Positions 17,491 to 26,090 of a stretch of DNA of 64,000 nucleotides are shown one piece after another. A program made the position numbers and the translations under genes. The stretch covers positions 310,001-374,000 of the forward strand of contig NZ_CANKXW010000003.1 of assembly GCF_947487805.1 (NCBI RefSeq), read 5' to 3'. The notes beneath the pieces were generated by a model, which saw only the letters and a list, made by a program, of their open reading frames with translations, did no database searches and was not told where the DNA came from. Source of the DNA: an uncultured Tateyamaria sp. (GTDB lineage: Bacteria; Pseudomonadota; Alphaproteobacteria; Rhodobacterales; Rhodobacteraceae). Numbering within the stretch: the first letter of the stretch is position 1; each line of letters opens with the position of its first letter.

Positions 17491-18870
17491 ATGACCCTGG
17501 CCTTTGCCGACCCGGATCCGTCCGCCATCCCCCTGCACCTGCTCGACGAGGCCGCGTTTGACACATGGGCCGATGCACAGGACGCGCCGACCCGCGCCTG
17601 GGTCACGGCACAGGGGTTCAAGGGTGCACTTGGACAGGTCCTGACCTGCCCCGGACCGGACGGCATCGCGCTGGCCGCCATCGGATACGGCACCGCCCCC
17701 GCCCGCGCGCGCGGGCGCTTCCACCTTGCCGCAGGGGCGGCGCGCCTGCCCTCAGGCACCTACACCTTGCACCACGACCTCGACCCGGACACCCTGGCCA
17801 CCGAGGCGCTGGGATGGCTGCTGGCCAGCTACCGCTTTGACCGCTACCGCGACCAGACACCCATGGCCGCGCGACTGGTCGCGCCCGACGGCATCGACGC
17901 GGGCCACATCACTGCCATCGCCAATGGCGAGGCGCTGACCCGCACCCTGATCAACACGCCCGCCGCCGACATGGCGCCACCCGACCTCGAACAGGCCGCA
18001 CGCGATGTGGCCGCACAGTTCGACGCCCGGATCACCGTCATCAGCGGCGATGACCTGCTGGCCCGGAACTTTCCCCTGATCCACACCGTGGGCCGCGCCG
18101 CCGACCGCGCACCGCGGCTGATCGACCTGCGCTGGGGCAGCACGGGGCCGAAACTCACGCTCGTGGGCAAGGGCGTCTGCTTCGACACCGGCGGCCTCAA
18201 CCTCAAACCCGGCGCGTCGATGGGCCTGATGAAAAAGGACATGGGCGGCGCCGCCGCCACGCTGGGCCTCGCCCAGATGATCATGGCCACCGGGCAACGG
18301 GTCCAACTGCGCCTGCTCATCCCCGCCGTCGAAAACAGCGTGTCCGGCAACGCCTTCCGCCCCGGCGACATCCTGCCCTCGCGCAAGGGCCTGACGGTCG
18401 AGATCAACAACACCGACGCCGAAGGCAGGCTGGTCCTTGCCGACGCCCTCGCCTACGCGGACGAGGACGCGCCCGATCTGGTCATCTCCATGGCCACCCT
18501 CACCGGGGCCGCGCGGGTGGCCGTGGGCCCCGACCTCGCCCCCTACTACACCGATGACCCGGCCCTGGTGACCGCCCTCGAACAGGCCGCACACGCGCAG
18601 GCGGACCCGGTCTGGCGCATGCCCTTCCACACGCCCTACGAGGCGATGATCGAACCGGGCATCGCCGATCTCGACAACGCGCCCAAAGGCGGCTTTGCCG
18701 GATCGATCACCGCCGCCCTGTTCCTGCGCCGGTTCGCAGGCGCGCGGCGCTACATGCATTTCGACATCTACGGCTGGCAACCCTCCGACGCCCCCGCCCG
18801 CGCCAAGGGCGGCGTGGGCCAGGGCACCCGCGCCCTGCTCGCGGCCCTGCCGCGGATGCTGTCCCCGTGA
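17491..18870 (+). CDS. M17 leucyl aminopeptidase family protein
   Basis: 459 residues. M17 enzymes are cytosolic hexameric di-zinc peptidases that remove N-terminal residues. The catalytic domain is clear: GKGVCFDTGGLNLKPGASMGLMKKDMGGAA, then AVENSVSGNAFRPGD, the signature NNTDAEGRLVLADALAYA, and ISMATLTGAARVAVG. The N-terminal 160 residues are shorter and more divergent than in PepA, as is usual for the PepB-like alphaproteobacterial branch. The ATG at 17491 is preceded by AAAAGGTG. Its stop overlaps the GTG start of the NlpC/P60 gene (GTGA), so the two peptidases are translationally coupled. Confidence 0.93.
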   Translation: MTLAFADPDPSAIPLHLLDEAAFDTWADAQDAPTRAWVTAQGFKGALGQVLTCPGPDGIALAAIGYGTAPARARGRFHLAAGAARLPSGTYTLHHDLDPDTLATEALGWLLASYRFDRYRDQTPMAARLVAPDGIDAGHITAIANGEALTRTLINTPAADMAPPDLEQAARDVAAQFDARITVISGDDLLARNFPLIHTVGRAADRAPRLIDLRWGSTGPKLTLVGKGVCFDTGGLNLKPGASMGLMKKDMGGAAATLGLAQMIMATGQRVQLRLLIPAVENSVSGNAFRPGDILPSRKGLTVEINNTDAEGRLVLADALAYADEDAPDLVISMATLTGAARVAVGPDLAPYYTDDPALVTALEQAAHAQADPVWRMPFHTPYEAMIEPGIADLDNAPKGGFAGSITAALFLRRFAGARRYMHFDIYGWQPSDAPARAKGGVGQGTRALLAALPRMLSP

Positions 18871-19637
18871 CCGACCCACGGCTGACCCCGGACCCGCACC
18901 TGGTCGACGGCGCACGGCCCGGCCAGATCACCGCCCCCCATGTGGACCTGCAACGCGGCCCGAACGGCGCGCGCGACCGCCAGCTGATCGGCGGCGCGAC
19001 GGTCACGGTGCTGGGCGCGCAAGGCGATCACACCTATCTGCGCGCGGATCTCGACGGCTATGTGGGGTTTGTTGCGGCCTACGCCGTGGGGCCAGTCACC
19101 ACACCCACACACGTGGTCACCACCCCCGCCGCCCACGCCTATACCGCGCCCGACATCAAATCACCCCAGGCCCACGCGCTGACCTTCGGCACCCGCCTCA
19201 CCGCCACGGACGAGACGGCCGACTTCATCCACACCCATCTCGGCCATGTGCCCAAGGCCCAGATCACCGCCACACCGTTCCGCGCGCCACCGACCGAAAC
19301 CGCGCGCCTGTTCCTCGGCACGCCCTACCTCTGGGGCGGCAACACCCGTGCAGGCATCGACTGTTCCGGCCTCACCCAGATCGCCCTGACCACCGCCGGC
19401 ATCCCCTGCCCCGGCGACAGCGACCACCAACAACAGCATTTCGCCGATGCCACAGGCCCCTACGCCCCCGGCGACCTGCTCTTCTGGAAAGGCCACGTGG
19501 CCCTCGTCACCAGCAAAACCCAGATGATCCACGCCAACGCCTTCCACATGTCCGTGACCGAGGAACCGATCGCAACCGCCACCGCCCGCATCGCCGAAAC
19601 GGGCGGCGGCCCCGTCACCGCCCACAAACGCCCCTGA
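18867..19637 (+). CDS. NlpC/P60 cell-wall endopeptidase with SH3 domain
   Basis: 256 residues. The N-terminal half (about 20-135) is SH3-like (bacterial dipeptidyl-peptidase SH3 type: LIGGATVTVLGAQGDHTYLRADLDGYVGFVAA). The C-terminal NlpC/P60 domain has catalytic Cys in GIDCSGLTQ, His in WKGHVALV and the third residue in MIHANAFH. It is predicted to cut gamma-D-Glu-diamino acid bonds in peptidoglycan peptides. There is no signal peptide, so like related Rhodobacteraceae proteins it may act on recycled muropeptides in the cytosol. Its coupling by a GTGA overlap to an M17 aminopeptidase supports murein-peptide recycling. Confidence 0.9.
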   Translation: MTDPRLTPDPHLVDGARPGQITAPHVDLQRGPNGARDRQLIGGATVTVLGAQGDHTYLRADLDGYVGFVAAYAVGPVTTPTHVVTTPAAHAYTAPDIKSPQAHALTFGTRLTATDETADFIHTHLGHVPKAQITATPFRAPPTETARLFLGTPYLWGGNTRAGIDCSGLTQIALTTAGIPCPGDSDHQQQHFADATGPYAPGDLLFWKGHVALVTSKTQMIHANAFHMSVTEEPIATATARIAETGGGPVTAHKRP

Positions 19638-19640
19638 CCC

Positions 19641-19697
19641 CTTCCTTTCGCCATGAAATACCTTCGGGGGAGCGCGAGGGGGCAGACAGCCCCCTCG
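19641..19697 (+). repeat. REP-like intergenic element, copy A
   Basis: Begins cttcctttcgcc, continues aaataccttcgggggagcg and ends in the 8-bp stem cgaggggg/ccccctcg (19675-19682, 19690-19697). The same architecture recurs at 51931-51980 (inverted) and 52101-52156. It lies three bases after the NlpC/P60 stop, between convergent genes. Confidence 0.75.
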
Positions 19698-19738
19698 TCA
19701 ACAAAAATAGATAGCGCCCGCGCCAGCGGACAATTGGA

Positions 19739-20086
19739 TCACTCGACCGCCCGGATCAGCTTGCGTTCCAGCACCCGCAGCACTGTCTTCAGATCATGGC
19801 CCCGGCGCAGGATCTGGCCGTCCATGCCGATCACCGCATACATGCCCTGCCGCCCGCGCAGCTTGGGCCGCTTCTCGATCCGGTACAGCGGGTTCTCCGC
19901 CGTGCGCCGAAACACCGAAAACACCGCCACCTCGCGCAGGCACGAAATGCCATAGTCCCGCCACTCGCCCGCCGCGACCATCCGCCCATAAAGCGACAGG
20001 ATCACGGCCAGCTCGGTCCGGTGAAACGCAACCTGCAACGGCGGCATCTCGCGGGAATTGGACGGGGGGGGCGTGTGCAACGTCAT
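19739..20086 (-). CDS. DUF2794 family protein
   Basis: 115 residues from the ATG at 20086, matching the short DUF2794 family conserved in alphaproteobacteria. Core segments are FHRTELAVILSLYGRMVAAG, WRDYGISCLREVAVFSVFRR, PLYRIEKRPKLRGRQGMYAV and DLKTVLRVLERKLIRAVE. It is soluble and basic at the C-terminus, with unknown function. It is convergent with the NlpC/P60 gene across REP copy A and divergent from paaI. Confidence 0.8.
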   Translation of the reverse strand: MTLHTPPPSNSREMPPLQVAFHRTELAVILSLYGRMVAAGEWRDYGISCLREVAVFSVFRRTAENPLYRIEKRPKLRGRQGMYAVIGMDGQILRRGHDLKTVLRVLERKLIRAVE

Positions 20087-20197
20087 ACCCCGACAGTTGC
20101 GCGACCGCCGCCACAATTCAAGAGGCTCTGACAGGAATGCTTGAACATGTTACAAAATCGGGGCAACCTTTCAAAAATGGAAACGCATGAGGCCCCC

Positions 20198-20632
20198 ATG
20201 ACCCCCCAGGACCGCGCCACCCGCTGCGCCGACGCCATGTGGGCCAACGATCTGGCCAGCCAGTCGCTGGGCATCCACGTCGATCACATCGGCCCCGGAC
20301 AGGCCACCCTGTCGATGCCCGTGCGCGCCGATATGCTCAACGGCCACGGCATCTGCCACGGCGGCATGATCTTTACCCTCGCCGACAGCGCCTTTGCCTT
20401 CGCCTGCAATACCTACAACCGGATTGCCGTGGCCCAGCAGAACCAGATCACCTACCTCTCCCCCGGCCAACCGGGCGAAACCCTGACAGCCACCGCAACC
20501 GAAACCGCCCGCCAGGGCCGCTCGGGCACCTACGATGTCACAGTCACGGGCGGCGACGGACGCACGGTCGCCCTCTTTCGCGGCCTGTCCCGCACCATCT
20601 CCGGTACCCATTTCGACGAGGATCAGCCATGA
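20198..20632 (+). CDS. paaI: Hydroxyphenylacetyl-CoA thioesterase PaaI
   Basis: 144 residues from the ATG at 20198 (GAGG five bases upstream). An in-frame ATG at 20177 would add seven residues but lacks a ribosome site. It is a hotdog-fold thioesterase; the motif GHGICHGGMIFTLADSAFAFACN contains the family active site. PaaI removes stalled acyl-CoA intermediates of phenylacetate catabolism. Its stop overlaps the paaK start (ATGA). The ring-epoxidising paaABCDE genes are not in this window, so this pair is a detached part of the pathway. Confidence 0.9.
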   Translation: MTPQDRATRCADAMWANDLASQSLGIHVDHIGPGQATLSMPVRADMLNGHGICHGGMIFTLADSAFAFACNTYNRIAVAQQNQITYLSPGQPGETLTATATETARQGRSGTYDVTVTGGDGRTVALFRGLSRTISGTHFDEDQP

Positions 20633-21906
20633 AGGATCTCACCCCCGACCGCAGCACGCTGGACCCCATCGAAATCGCCAGCCGCGACGAAATCACGGCA
20701 CTACAGACCGACCGCCTGCGCTGGTCGCTGGCCCATGCCTACGCCAACGTGCCCCACTACACCCAGGCCTTCGACGCCGCAGGCGTGCACCCGGACGACC
20801 TGACCGACCTGTCTGACCTGTCCAAATTCCCCTTCACCGTGAAATCCGACCTGCGCGCCAACTACCCATTCGGCATGTTCGCCGTGCCACGGGATCAGGT
20901 CAAACGTATCCACGCCTCCTCCGGCACCACCGGGCAACCGACCGTCGTGGGCTACACCCAATCCGACCTCGAAAACTGGGGCCAGGTCGTCGCTCGTTCC
21001 CTGCGCGCGGCGGGGATGCAGCCGGGCGACCTTCTGCACAATGCCTACGGCTACGGCCTCTTTACCGGTGGACTCGGCATCCACCTCGGCGCCGACGCAC
21101 TGGGCCTCAGCACCATCCCCATCTCGGGCGGCATGACCCCCAGACAGGTCCGCCTGATCGAAGACTTCAAACCCAAGGGCATCACCGTCACCCCCTCCTA
21201 CGCACTCTCCGTGCTCGACGAATTCCACGCCCAAGACCTCGACCCCCGCGCCTCCAGCCTCGAAGTCGGCATCTTCGGCGCCGAACCCTGGACCAACGCC
21301 ATGCGCGCCGAAATCGAACAGGCCTTCGACATGCACGCCGTCGACATCTATGGCCTCAGCGAGGTCATCGGCCCCGGCGTCTCCATGGAATGCGTCGAAA
21401 CCAAGGACGGCCTGCACATCTGGGAAGACCACTTTTTCCCCGAAATCATCGACCCCACCACCGGCCAACCCGTCGCCGATGGCGAAATGGGCGAACTGGT
21501 CTTCACCTCCCTGACCAAAGAGGCGTTCCCGATCATCCGCTACCGCACCCGCGACCTCACCCGCCTGCTGCCCGGCACGGCGCGGTCAATGCGCCGCATG
21601 GAAAAGGTCACGGGCCGCAGCGACGACATGATCATCCTGCGCGGCGTGAACGTCTTTCCGACCCAGATCGAGGAATGCGTGATGGCCACCCCCGGCCTCG
21701 CCCCGCATTTCCAGATCGAACTGACCAAACCTGACCGTATGGACGTCATGGCCATCCACTGCGAGGGACCGGACCCCGCCGCAGGCACGGCACTGGCCAC
21801 GCGCATCAAGGACAGCATCGGCATCTCCGTCCAGATCACCGTGGGCGCGCCGGGCTCCGTCGCCCGGTCACAGGGCAAGGCCGTGCGGATCGTCGACAAC
21901 CGCTGA
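20629..21906 (+). CDS. paaK: Phenylacetate-CoA ligase
   Basis: 425 residues, normal for PaaK. It activates phenylacetate to phenylacetyl-CoA with ATP, the first step of aerobic phenylacetate degradation. Seen: the adenylate-forming P-loop-like motif HASSGTTGQPTVVGYT, the family segment DLLHNAYGYGLFTGGLGIHLG, YGLSEVIGPGVSMEC, and in the C-terminal domain RYRTRDLTRLL and ILRGVNVFPTQIEE. The ATG at 20629 is inside the paaI stop (ATGA overlap), so translation is coupled. Confidence 0.95.
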   Translation: MKDLTPDRSTLDPIEIASRDEITALQTDRLRWSLAHAYANVPHYTQAFDAAGVHPDDLTDLSDLSKFPFTVKSDLRANYPFGMFAVPRDQVKRIHASSGTTGQPTVVGYTQSDLENWGQVVARSLRAAGMQPGDLLHNAYGYGLFTGGLGIHLGADALGLSTIPISGGMTPRQVRLIEDFKPKGITVTPSYALSVLDEFHAQDLDPRASSLEVGIFGAEPWTNAMRAEIEQAFDMHAVDIYGLSEVIGPGVSMECVETKDGLHIWEDHFFPEIIDPTTGQPVADGEMGELVFTSLTKEAFPIIRYRTRDLTRLLPGTARSMRRMEKVTGRSDDMIILRGVNVFPTQIEECVMATPGLAPHFQIELTKPDRMDVMAIHCEGPDPAAGTALATRIKDSIGISVQITVGAPGSVARSQGKAVRIVDNR

Positions 21907-21921
21907 CGATCCGCACGCCGA

Positions 21922-23124
21922 TCATCCCACGACGTTGAACGCCGGCCCATAGGGATAGCCGGTGATGTTCTCCGGCCCATCCTCGGTGATGATCAGAATA
22001 TCATGCTCGCGATATCCCCCCGCGCCGGGTCTGCCCTCCGGCACGGTCAGCATCGGCTCCATCGAAATGACCATGCCCGGCGCCAGCACCGTGTCCACAT
22101 CTTCGCGCAGCTCCAGCCCCGCCTCGCGGCCATAGTAATGCGACAGCACCCCAAAGGAATGGCCATAGCCAAAGGTCCGGTATTGCAGCAGATCCCGTTC
22201 GGCAAAAAACCCGTTGATCTGTGCCGTCACCTCCGAACAGCGCGCGCCGGGCTGCAACAGGCTCATGCCGAACTCATGCGCCGCCACATTGGCCTCCCAG
22301 ATCTCAAGGCTGGCCGCATCCACCGTTTCCACGAACATCGTCCGTTCCAGCGCGGTGTAATAACCGCTGATCATGGGAAAGGTGTTCAGGCTCAGGATAT
22401 CGCCCGGCTGCAAGACGCGGCCCGTCACCGGATTGTGCGCCCCGTCGGTGTTGATCCCGGATTGAAACCAGACCCAGGTGTCGCGGTACTCGGCATCGGG
22501 AAACCGCCGGGCAATCTCCAGTTCCATTGCGTCGCGCCCCGCCATGGCGACGTCAATCTCGCGCGTGCCCGCCCGGACCGCGTCCCGGATCGCATGGCCG
22601 CCCACATCCGCCACGGCGGCACAGGCCCGGATATGCGCGATCTCTGCGGCCGACTTGTGCATACGCTGGCGCATGGTCATCGGGGCGACATCCACCGTGG
22701 TCTTGGGCGACAGGAACCTGTCCATCAGGTCGCGCTGCGCCAGTGTCAGGTGATCGGCCTCGTATCCGATGGCCTTGCCCGGCCCGGTGACGGACAGAAC
22801 CGCCCGCCAATAATTGTCCCGCTGCCAATCGGTATAGGTGATGTTGTCGCCATGGCTGCGCCGCCACGGCTGTGCGGCGTCAATCCCTGCGCTGATGGTC
22901 ACGTCCTCGGTCTGGGTCACGACCAGCGCATAGGCCCGCCCGAACGCGCAATAAAGGAACCCGGAATAATAGGCCACGTTGTGCATCGAGGTGAAAACGC
23001 AGGCGTCAACACCCGACGCCTGCATGTCCGCACGCAGACGCGCCAAACGGTCCTCGTATTCCTGCGGTACAAAAGGCAGGGTCTTCTGACCCTGATGAAA
23101 ACGGTAGAATTCTGGGCGATCCAT
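21922..23124 (-). CDS. Creatinase (creatine amidinohydrolase)
   Basis: 400 residues from the ATG at 23124, preceded by GGAGGAG. Creatinase hydrolyses creatine to sarcosine and urea. It has the pita-bread fold of the M24 family without metal. As I remember the Pseudomonas enzyme, the match is close over the whole length: AQPWRRSHGDNITYTDWQRDNYW, WFQSGINTDGAHNPVTGR (containing the catalytic histidine), ILSLNTFPMISGYYTALERT, LQYRTFGYGHSFGVLSHYYG and PGAGGYREHDILII. The M24-like DMSP lyase DddP was considered and does not fit as well. No sarcosine oxidase, creatininase or urease gene is adjacent. Confidence 0.88.
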   Translation of the reverse strand: MDRPEFYRFHQGQKTLPFVPQEYEDRLARLRADMQASGVDACVFTSMHNVAYYSGFLYCAFGRAYALVVTQTEDVTISAGIDAAQPWRRSHGDNITYTDWQRDNYWRAVLSVTGPGKAIGYEADHLTLAQRDLMDRFLSPKTTVDVAPMTMRQRMHKSAAEIAHIRACAAVADVGGHAIRDAVRAGTREIDVAMAGRDAMELEIARRFPDAEYRDTWVWFQSGINTDGAHNPVTGRVLQPGDILSLNTFPMISGYYTALERTMFVETVDAASLEIWEANVAAHEFGMSLLQPGARCSEVTAQINGFFAERDLLQYRTFGYGHSFGVLSHYYGREAGLELREDVDTVLAPGMVISMEPMLTVPEGRPGAGGYREHDILIITEDGPENITGYPYGPAFNVVG

Positions 23125-23563
23125 TGCTGGCTCCTCCATGACGTGCCGCAACACGATCCGAAGAAGTGGGCCTTCCTCGGCTGTGCCACAGCAAAGAAAA
23201 ATCCCGGCGTTCAGGAAGGGGGAAACGGGTGTGCATGTGCATGCTGGCGACGCCATCGCCGACCCGGTCCAATCATCGCCGGGAATGGCGACACGGGGCA
23301 AGCCTTTTTTCGGGTCGTGCGCGCGTTTGTTAAGGGAATATCAACCAAGGTTAACAAGGAACCGATACTTGCCAATTGGTAAACGAGGCGGCGGTCTCTC
23401 CGGCGCGTCAAAACGTACAGTTTGGCGGGCAAACTGCGTGTTTTTGGCGAAACGGGCCTGTTCGGGGCGGATACGGGCCCTGCAAAACGTACAGTTTGCG
23501 GGGTAAATTGCACGGTTTCATGCGCCCCCGACCACCGCGCGCTGCGTTAACCCCACCGTACGG
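23125..23563. other. Intergenic region between imuB and the creatinase gene
   Basis: 439 bases without a convincing gene. It carries a duplicated operator-like dyad (listed separately) and an AT-richer stretch with GTTAA motifs around 23330-23365, which is the likely promoter area for the minus-strand creatinase gene. No hairpin with a T-tract was found downstream of imuB. Confidence 0.5.
23409..23511. promoter_or_regulatory. Duplicated operator-like inverted repeat
   Basis: A 16-bp exact direct repeat, caaaacgtacagtttg, occurs at 23409-23424 and 23483-23498. In the first copy it starts a perfect dyad cagtttg/caaactg around gcggg (23418-23436). In the second the dyad is imperfect (cagtttg/taaattg around cgggg, 23492-23510). 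The spacing is 74 bases, close to seven helical turns, which suits cooperative binding by a dimeric regulator of the creatinase gene. Confidence 0.6.
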
Positions 23564-25222
23564 TCAGGCAAAGGATCCGTGACAAAACCACCCCGACGAC
23601 ATCGCCCCCCCATGCGCATAAAACAGCCACAACCGCTGTCCGTCCTCGGTGTCCGTCACCCAATAGTCCCGCGTGCCGCTGCGCCAGTTCGGGTCGTCCA
23701 GCCACCATTCCGGCGCGATCCGTTCCGGCCCCAGCGCCCGCAGCCGCACCAGATCCCGCCCCCGCCAGCGAAAGGTTTGCGGCAGGCGCGGCACATCCGG
23801 CGCATGCACCGGTTCGGGGTGCCACAGCAGCATGGGGCGCGGGTTGACCGGGGCGGGCCACGGCCCCTCATGCGGCTTGGACCAGGCCGCGGCCAGCACC
23901 TTCTGGGACTTCTCGGGGATGTTGCTGTCGGCCGGTTGCAGACGGCGGATCGCGTCCAGCCCCACCCGCGCGCCCAGCCGCCCGATCAGGTCGTCCAGCG
24001 CATTGGCATTGTTCAGCCGCGCCTGCACCGCAGCCCCCGCCTGCATATGGCCCACGGCCATCACGTCATGCACCGGCTCCACCTGCACCGCCACCAGCCG
24101 CAGCATGTCGATGCCAAAGCCCGCGTCGATCTCCTCCAGCTTCAGCTCCAGCAGGGGGCGGATGCGGTCGGGGTCGTGGCTGGGTCGGGCCAGCCCGATC
24201 TCGATCACCTCGATGGCGTGGTCGCTGCGGTGGGCGTGCAGCGCCACGCGGCGCGCGCCTTTTCCCTTGTCTTTCAACGCTGTACACAAACGCGGCAGCA
24301 GCCGGTCAATCCCCGCCATCACGTCCTCTGTCAGACCGATGGGGTCCGGCAGGGTCATGCGCACCGCGAAGTGGTCGGGCGGCTTGGCCGGGGATACCGG
24401 CTCGGGCGCGCTGCCCATCGCCTGGTCCATCCGCATCACCAGCCCCCTGCCAAACCGGCGCGCCAGCCCGGCCCGCGGCTGGCCCAGCAGGTCGCCCACA
24501 CGGCGCAGGCCCAGCCGCCCCAGCTGGGCGGTGGTCTCGGGCTCCAGCCGCAGGGCGGCAATGGGCAGCGGCGCCAGCGCGCCATAGGTCTGGCCCGGTG
24601 GCGCAATCCGCGTGACGTCCCCGGACCGGGTCACCACCGGCGGCGCCGCGCCGCCCTTGGTCCAGTGGCGCCGCTTGCCCGCGCGGGACCGGGTGGCGCG
24701 CGCCTCCTGGTCGATGGCGTCGCCGCTGCGGTCCGACCCCGCCGCGCGCCCGGCATAGCGGGCCAGCGCCCAGGCCGCACCACGGGTGTCGGCCAGCCCC
24801 ATCAGAACGGTCAGCCCCAGATCGGTGCAGTCGTCCTGCACCACCTGCATCAACTGCGCCTCGCCCCCGAAAAGATGCGCACAGCCCGTCAGGTCCACCA
24901 CCAGCGCATCGGTTTCCTCGGGCGCGACCCAAGGGCTGAACTTGCCCGCCCAGCGCTGCAACGCCTCCAGAAACCGCGCCTCACCCACCGCGCTGCGCGT
25001 GTGGGTCAAAAGCCCCGGACACATCGCGTGGGCGTCGCGCACCGGCTGTCCCACCTGCACGCCCTGCGCCTGCGCGACACCGTTCAAGGCACTGATAACC
25101 TGGGTATTTTGCCGTTCCTCGACGATGGCGACGGGCTGATCGGCCAGCACCGGTTGCCGCCGGATCAGGCGTTCGGCCCCCAGCCGGGGAAACCACAGGG
25201 ACAGGATGCGGCGGTCGGACAT
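23564..25222 (-). CDS. imuB: ImuB, catalytically inactive Y-family polymerase of the SOS mutasome
   Basis: 552 residues. The N-terminal half follows Y-family polymerases but lacks the catalytic acids: LSLWFPRLGAERL replaces the DxDxF motif and LVVDLTGCAHLFGGE the SxDE motif, as in ImuB. A helix-hairpin-helix (LGRLGLRRVGDLLGQP) and little-finger region (residues 235-370) follow, then a C-terminal extension with PRLPQTFRWRGRDLVRLRALGPERIAPEWW. ImuB bridges the beta clamp, ImuA and DnaE2 in mutagenic repair. The start at 25222 has no evident Shine-Dalgarno; a LexA box lies nine bases upstream. Neither imuA nor dnaE2 is adjacent, unlike the usual cassette. Confidence 0.9.
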   Translation of the reverse strand: MSDRRILSLWFPRLGAERLIRRQPVLADQPVAIVEERQNTQVISALNGVAQAQGVQVGQPVRDAHAMCPGLLTHTRSAVGEARFLEALQRWAGKFSPWVAPEETDALVVDLTGCAHLFGGEAQLMQVVQDDCTDLGLTVLMGLADTRGAAWALARYAGRAAGSDRSGDAIDQEARATRSRAGKRRHWTKGGAAPPVVTRSGDVTRIAPPGQTYGALAPLPIAALRLEPETTAQLGRLGLRRVGDLLGQPRAGLARRFGRGLVMRMDQAMGSAPEPVSPAKPPDHFAVRMTLPDPIGLTEDVMAGIDRLLPRLCTALKDKGKGARRVALHAHRSDHAIEVIEIGLARPSHDPDRIRPLLELKLEEIDAGFGIDMLRLVAVQVEPVHDVMAVGHMQAGAAVQARLNNANALDDLIGRLGARVGLDAIRRLQPADSNIPEKSQKVLAAAWSKPHEGPWPAPVNPRPMLLWHPEPVHAPDVPRLPQTFRWRGRDLVRLRALGPERIAPEWWLDDPNWRSGTRDYWVTDTEDGQRLWLFYAHGGAMSSGWFCHGSFA

Positions 25223-25230
25223 CTATATTT

Positions 25231-25245
25231 GTTCACATTTTGTTC
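25231..25245 (-). promoter_or_regulatory. LexA (SOS) box for imuB
   Basis: gttcacattttgttc fits exactly the alphaproteobacterial LexA consensus GTTC-N7-GTTC. It is located eight bases before the imuB start codon, so LexA would block the promoter or the very start of the transcript. Confidence 0.85.
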
Positions 25246-25287
25246 TCATTCCGAAACTACGCCGAGTCGCGGGGCTGAGTCGAGATG

Positions 25288-25905
25288 TCAGACGCCGTAA
25301 CGGGCCAGAAAGGTCTCGACCGCGCTGTCGACCACCCGGTCGATATCGTCCTGCGATACGCTGTCGATGACGCCAAAGATCAGGCGCGGCCAGATATCGG
25401 CCTTGCACAGCTCACCGAACTGATCCGCCGCCAGCGTCAGGTCATCAATCCGCAGCTCGCCGCGATCGACGGCGGCCTGAAAATAGCCGCCCATCTCCGC
25501 ACGCATCCGTTCGGGCCCCGACTTGTAGAACGCCCGCCCGATCTCGGGGAAACGGTCGGATTCCGCCACGCAGATGCGAAACACCTGTTGGCCGAATTTC
25601 GACGTGATAAAGTGCAGGAAATGCTTGCCCACCTGGCACAAAACGTCCCGCGGCGGCGCGCTCATGTCGATGTTGTCGATGGCCGCCTGGCTTTGGCGGG
25701 CGCATTCCATATTGGCCACTTCCATGAACAGCAGCCGCTTGTCCGGGAAATAGCTGTAGAGCGTCGCCTTGCTGACCTGGGCCGCCTTGGCGATGTCATC
25801 GACGCTCGCACCCTCAAAGCCATCGGCCATAAAGACCAGCCGCGCACCCTCGAGCACCTGATCAAATTTGCGGCCCTTGCGGACGATGGGTGTTGCGTCG
25901 TTCAT
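25288..25905 (-). CDS. TetR/AcrR-family transcriptional regulator
   Basis: 205 residues from the ATG at 25905. The N-terminal helix-turn-helix is classic TetR: EGARLVFMADGFEGASVDDIAKAAQVSKATLYSYFPDKRLLFMEV. The C-terminal ligand domain is all-helical, with no recognised effector; the family branch resembles AefR/TetR_C_7 types. An alternative ATG at 25938 lacks a ribosome site. It lies 65 bases upstream of the LexA-controlled imuB on the same strand and is divergent from the AEC transporter gene (about 185 bases between starts), so the transporter is a possible target. Confidence 0.85.
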   Translation of the reverse strand: MNDATPIVRKGRKFDQVLEGARLVFMADGFEGASVDDIAKAAQVSKATLYSYFPDKRLLFMEVANMECARQSQAAIDNIDMSAPPRDVLCQVGKHFLHFITSKFGQQVFRICVAESDRFPEIGRAFYKSGPERMRAEMGGYFQAAVDRGELRIDDLTLAADQFGELCKADIWPRLIFGVIDSVSQDDIDRVVDSAVETFLARYGV

Positions 25906-26090
25906 GAACTTTCCCGGAACCAAGACAGGCCTTAACATAAACCGATCCGTTCAGTTTCTATAGTAAAATCGCCGCAAGGCGACGTCAGGGCATATAACGC
26001 AAGCGCGCGCCACAGGTTCCCGCACCCGTTTTTGCCCCATGCCGCGCATCGGCAGTGGATAGCGGCGCGCGCACGCGCTATGCCTGTGGC

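Noticed and set aside
21922-23124. DMSP lyase DddP (also an M24-fold protein common in Roseobacters)
   Set aside because: Sequence blocks over the full length agree with creatinase, including the GAHNP active-site motif, and not with the metal-binding pattern of DddP.
25288-25905. TetR gene as the phenylacetate repressor PaaR for paaI-paaK
   Set aside because: It lies over 3 kb from paaK with creatinase and imuB between, and nothing in the sequence links it to the paa genes.
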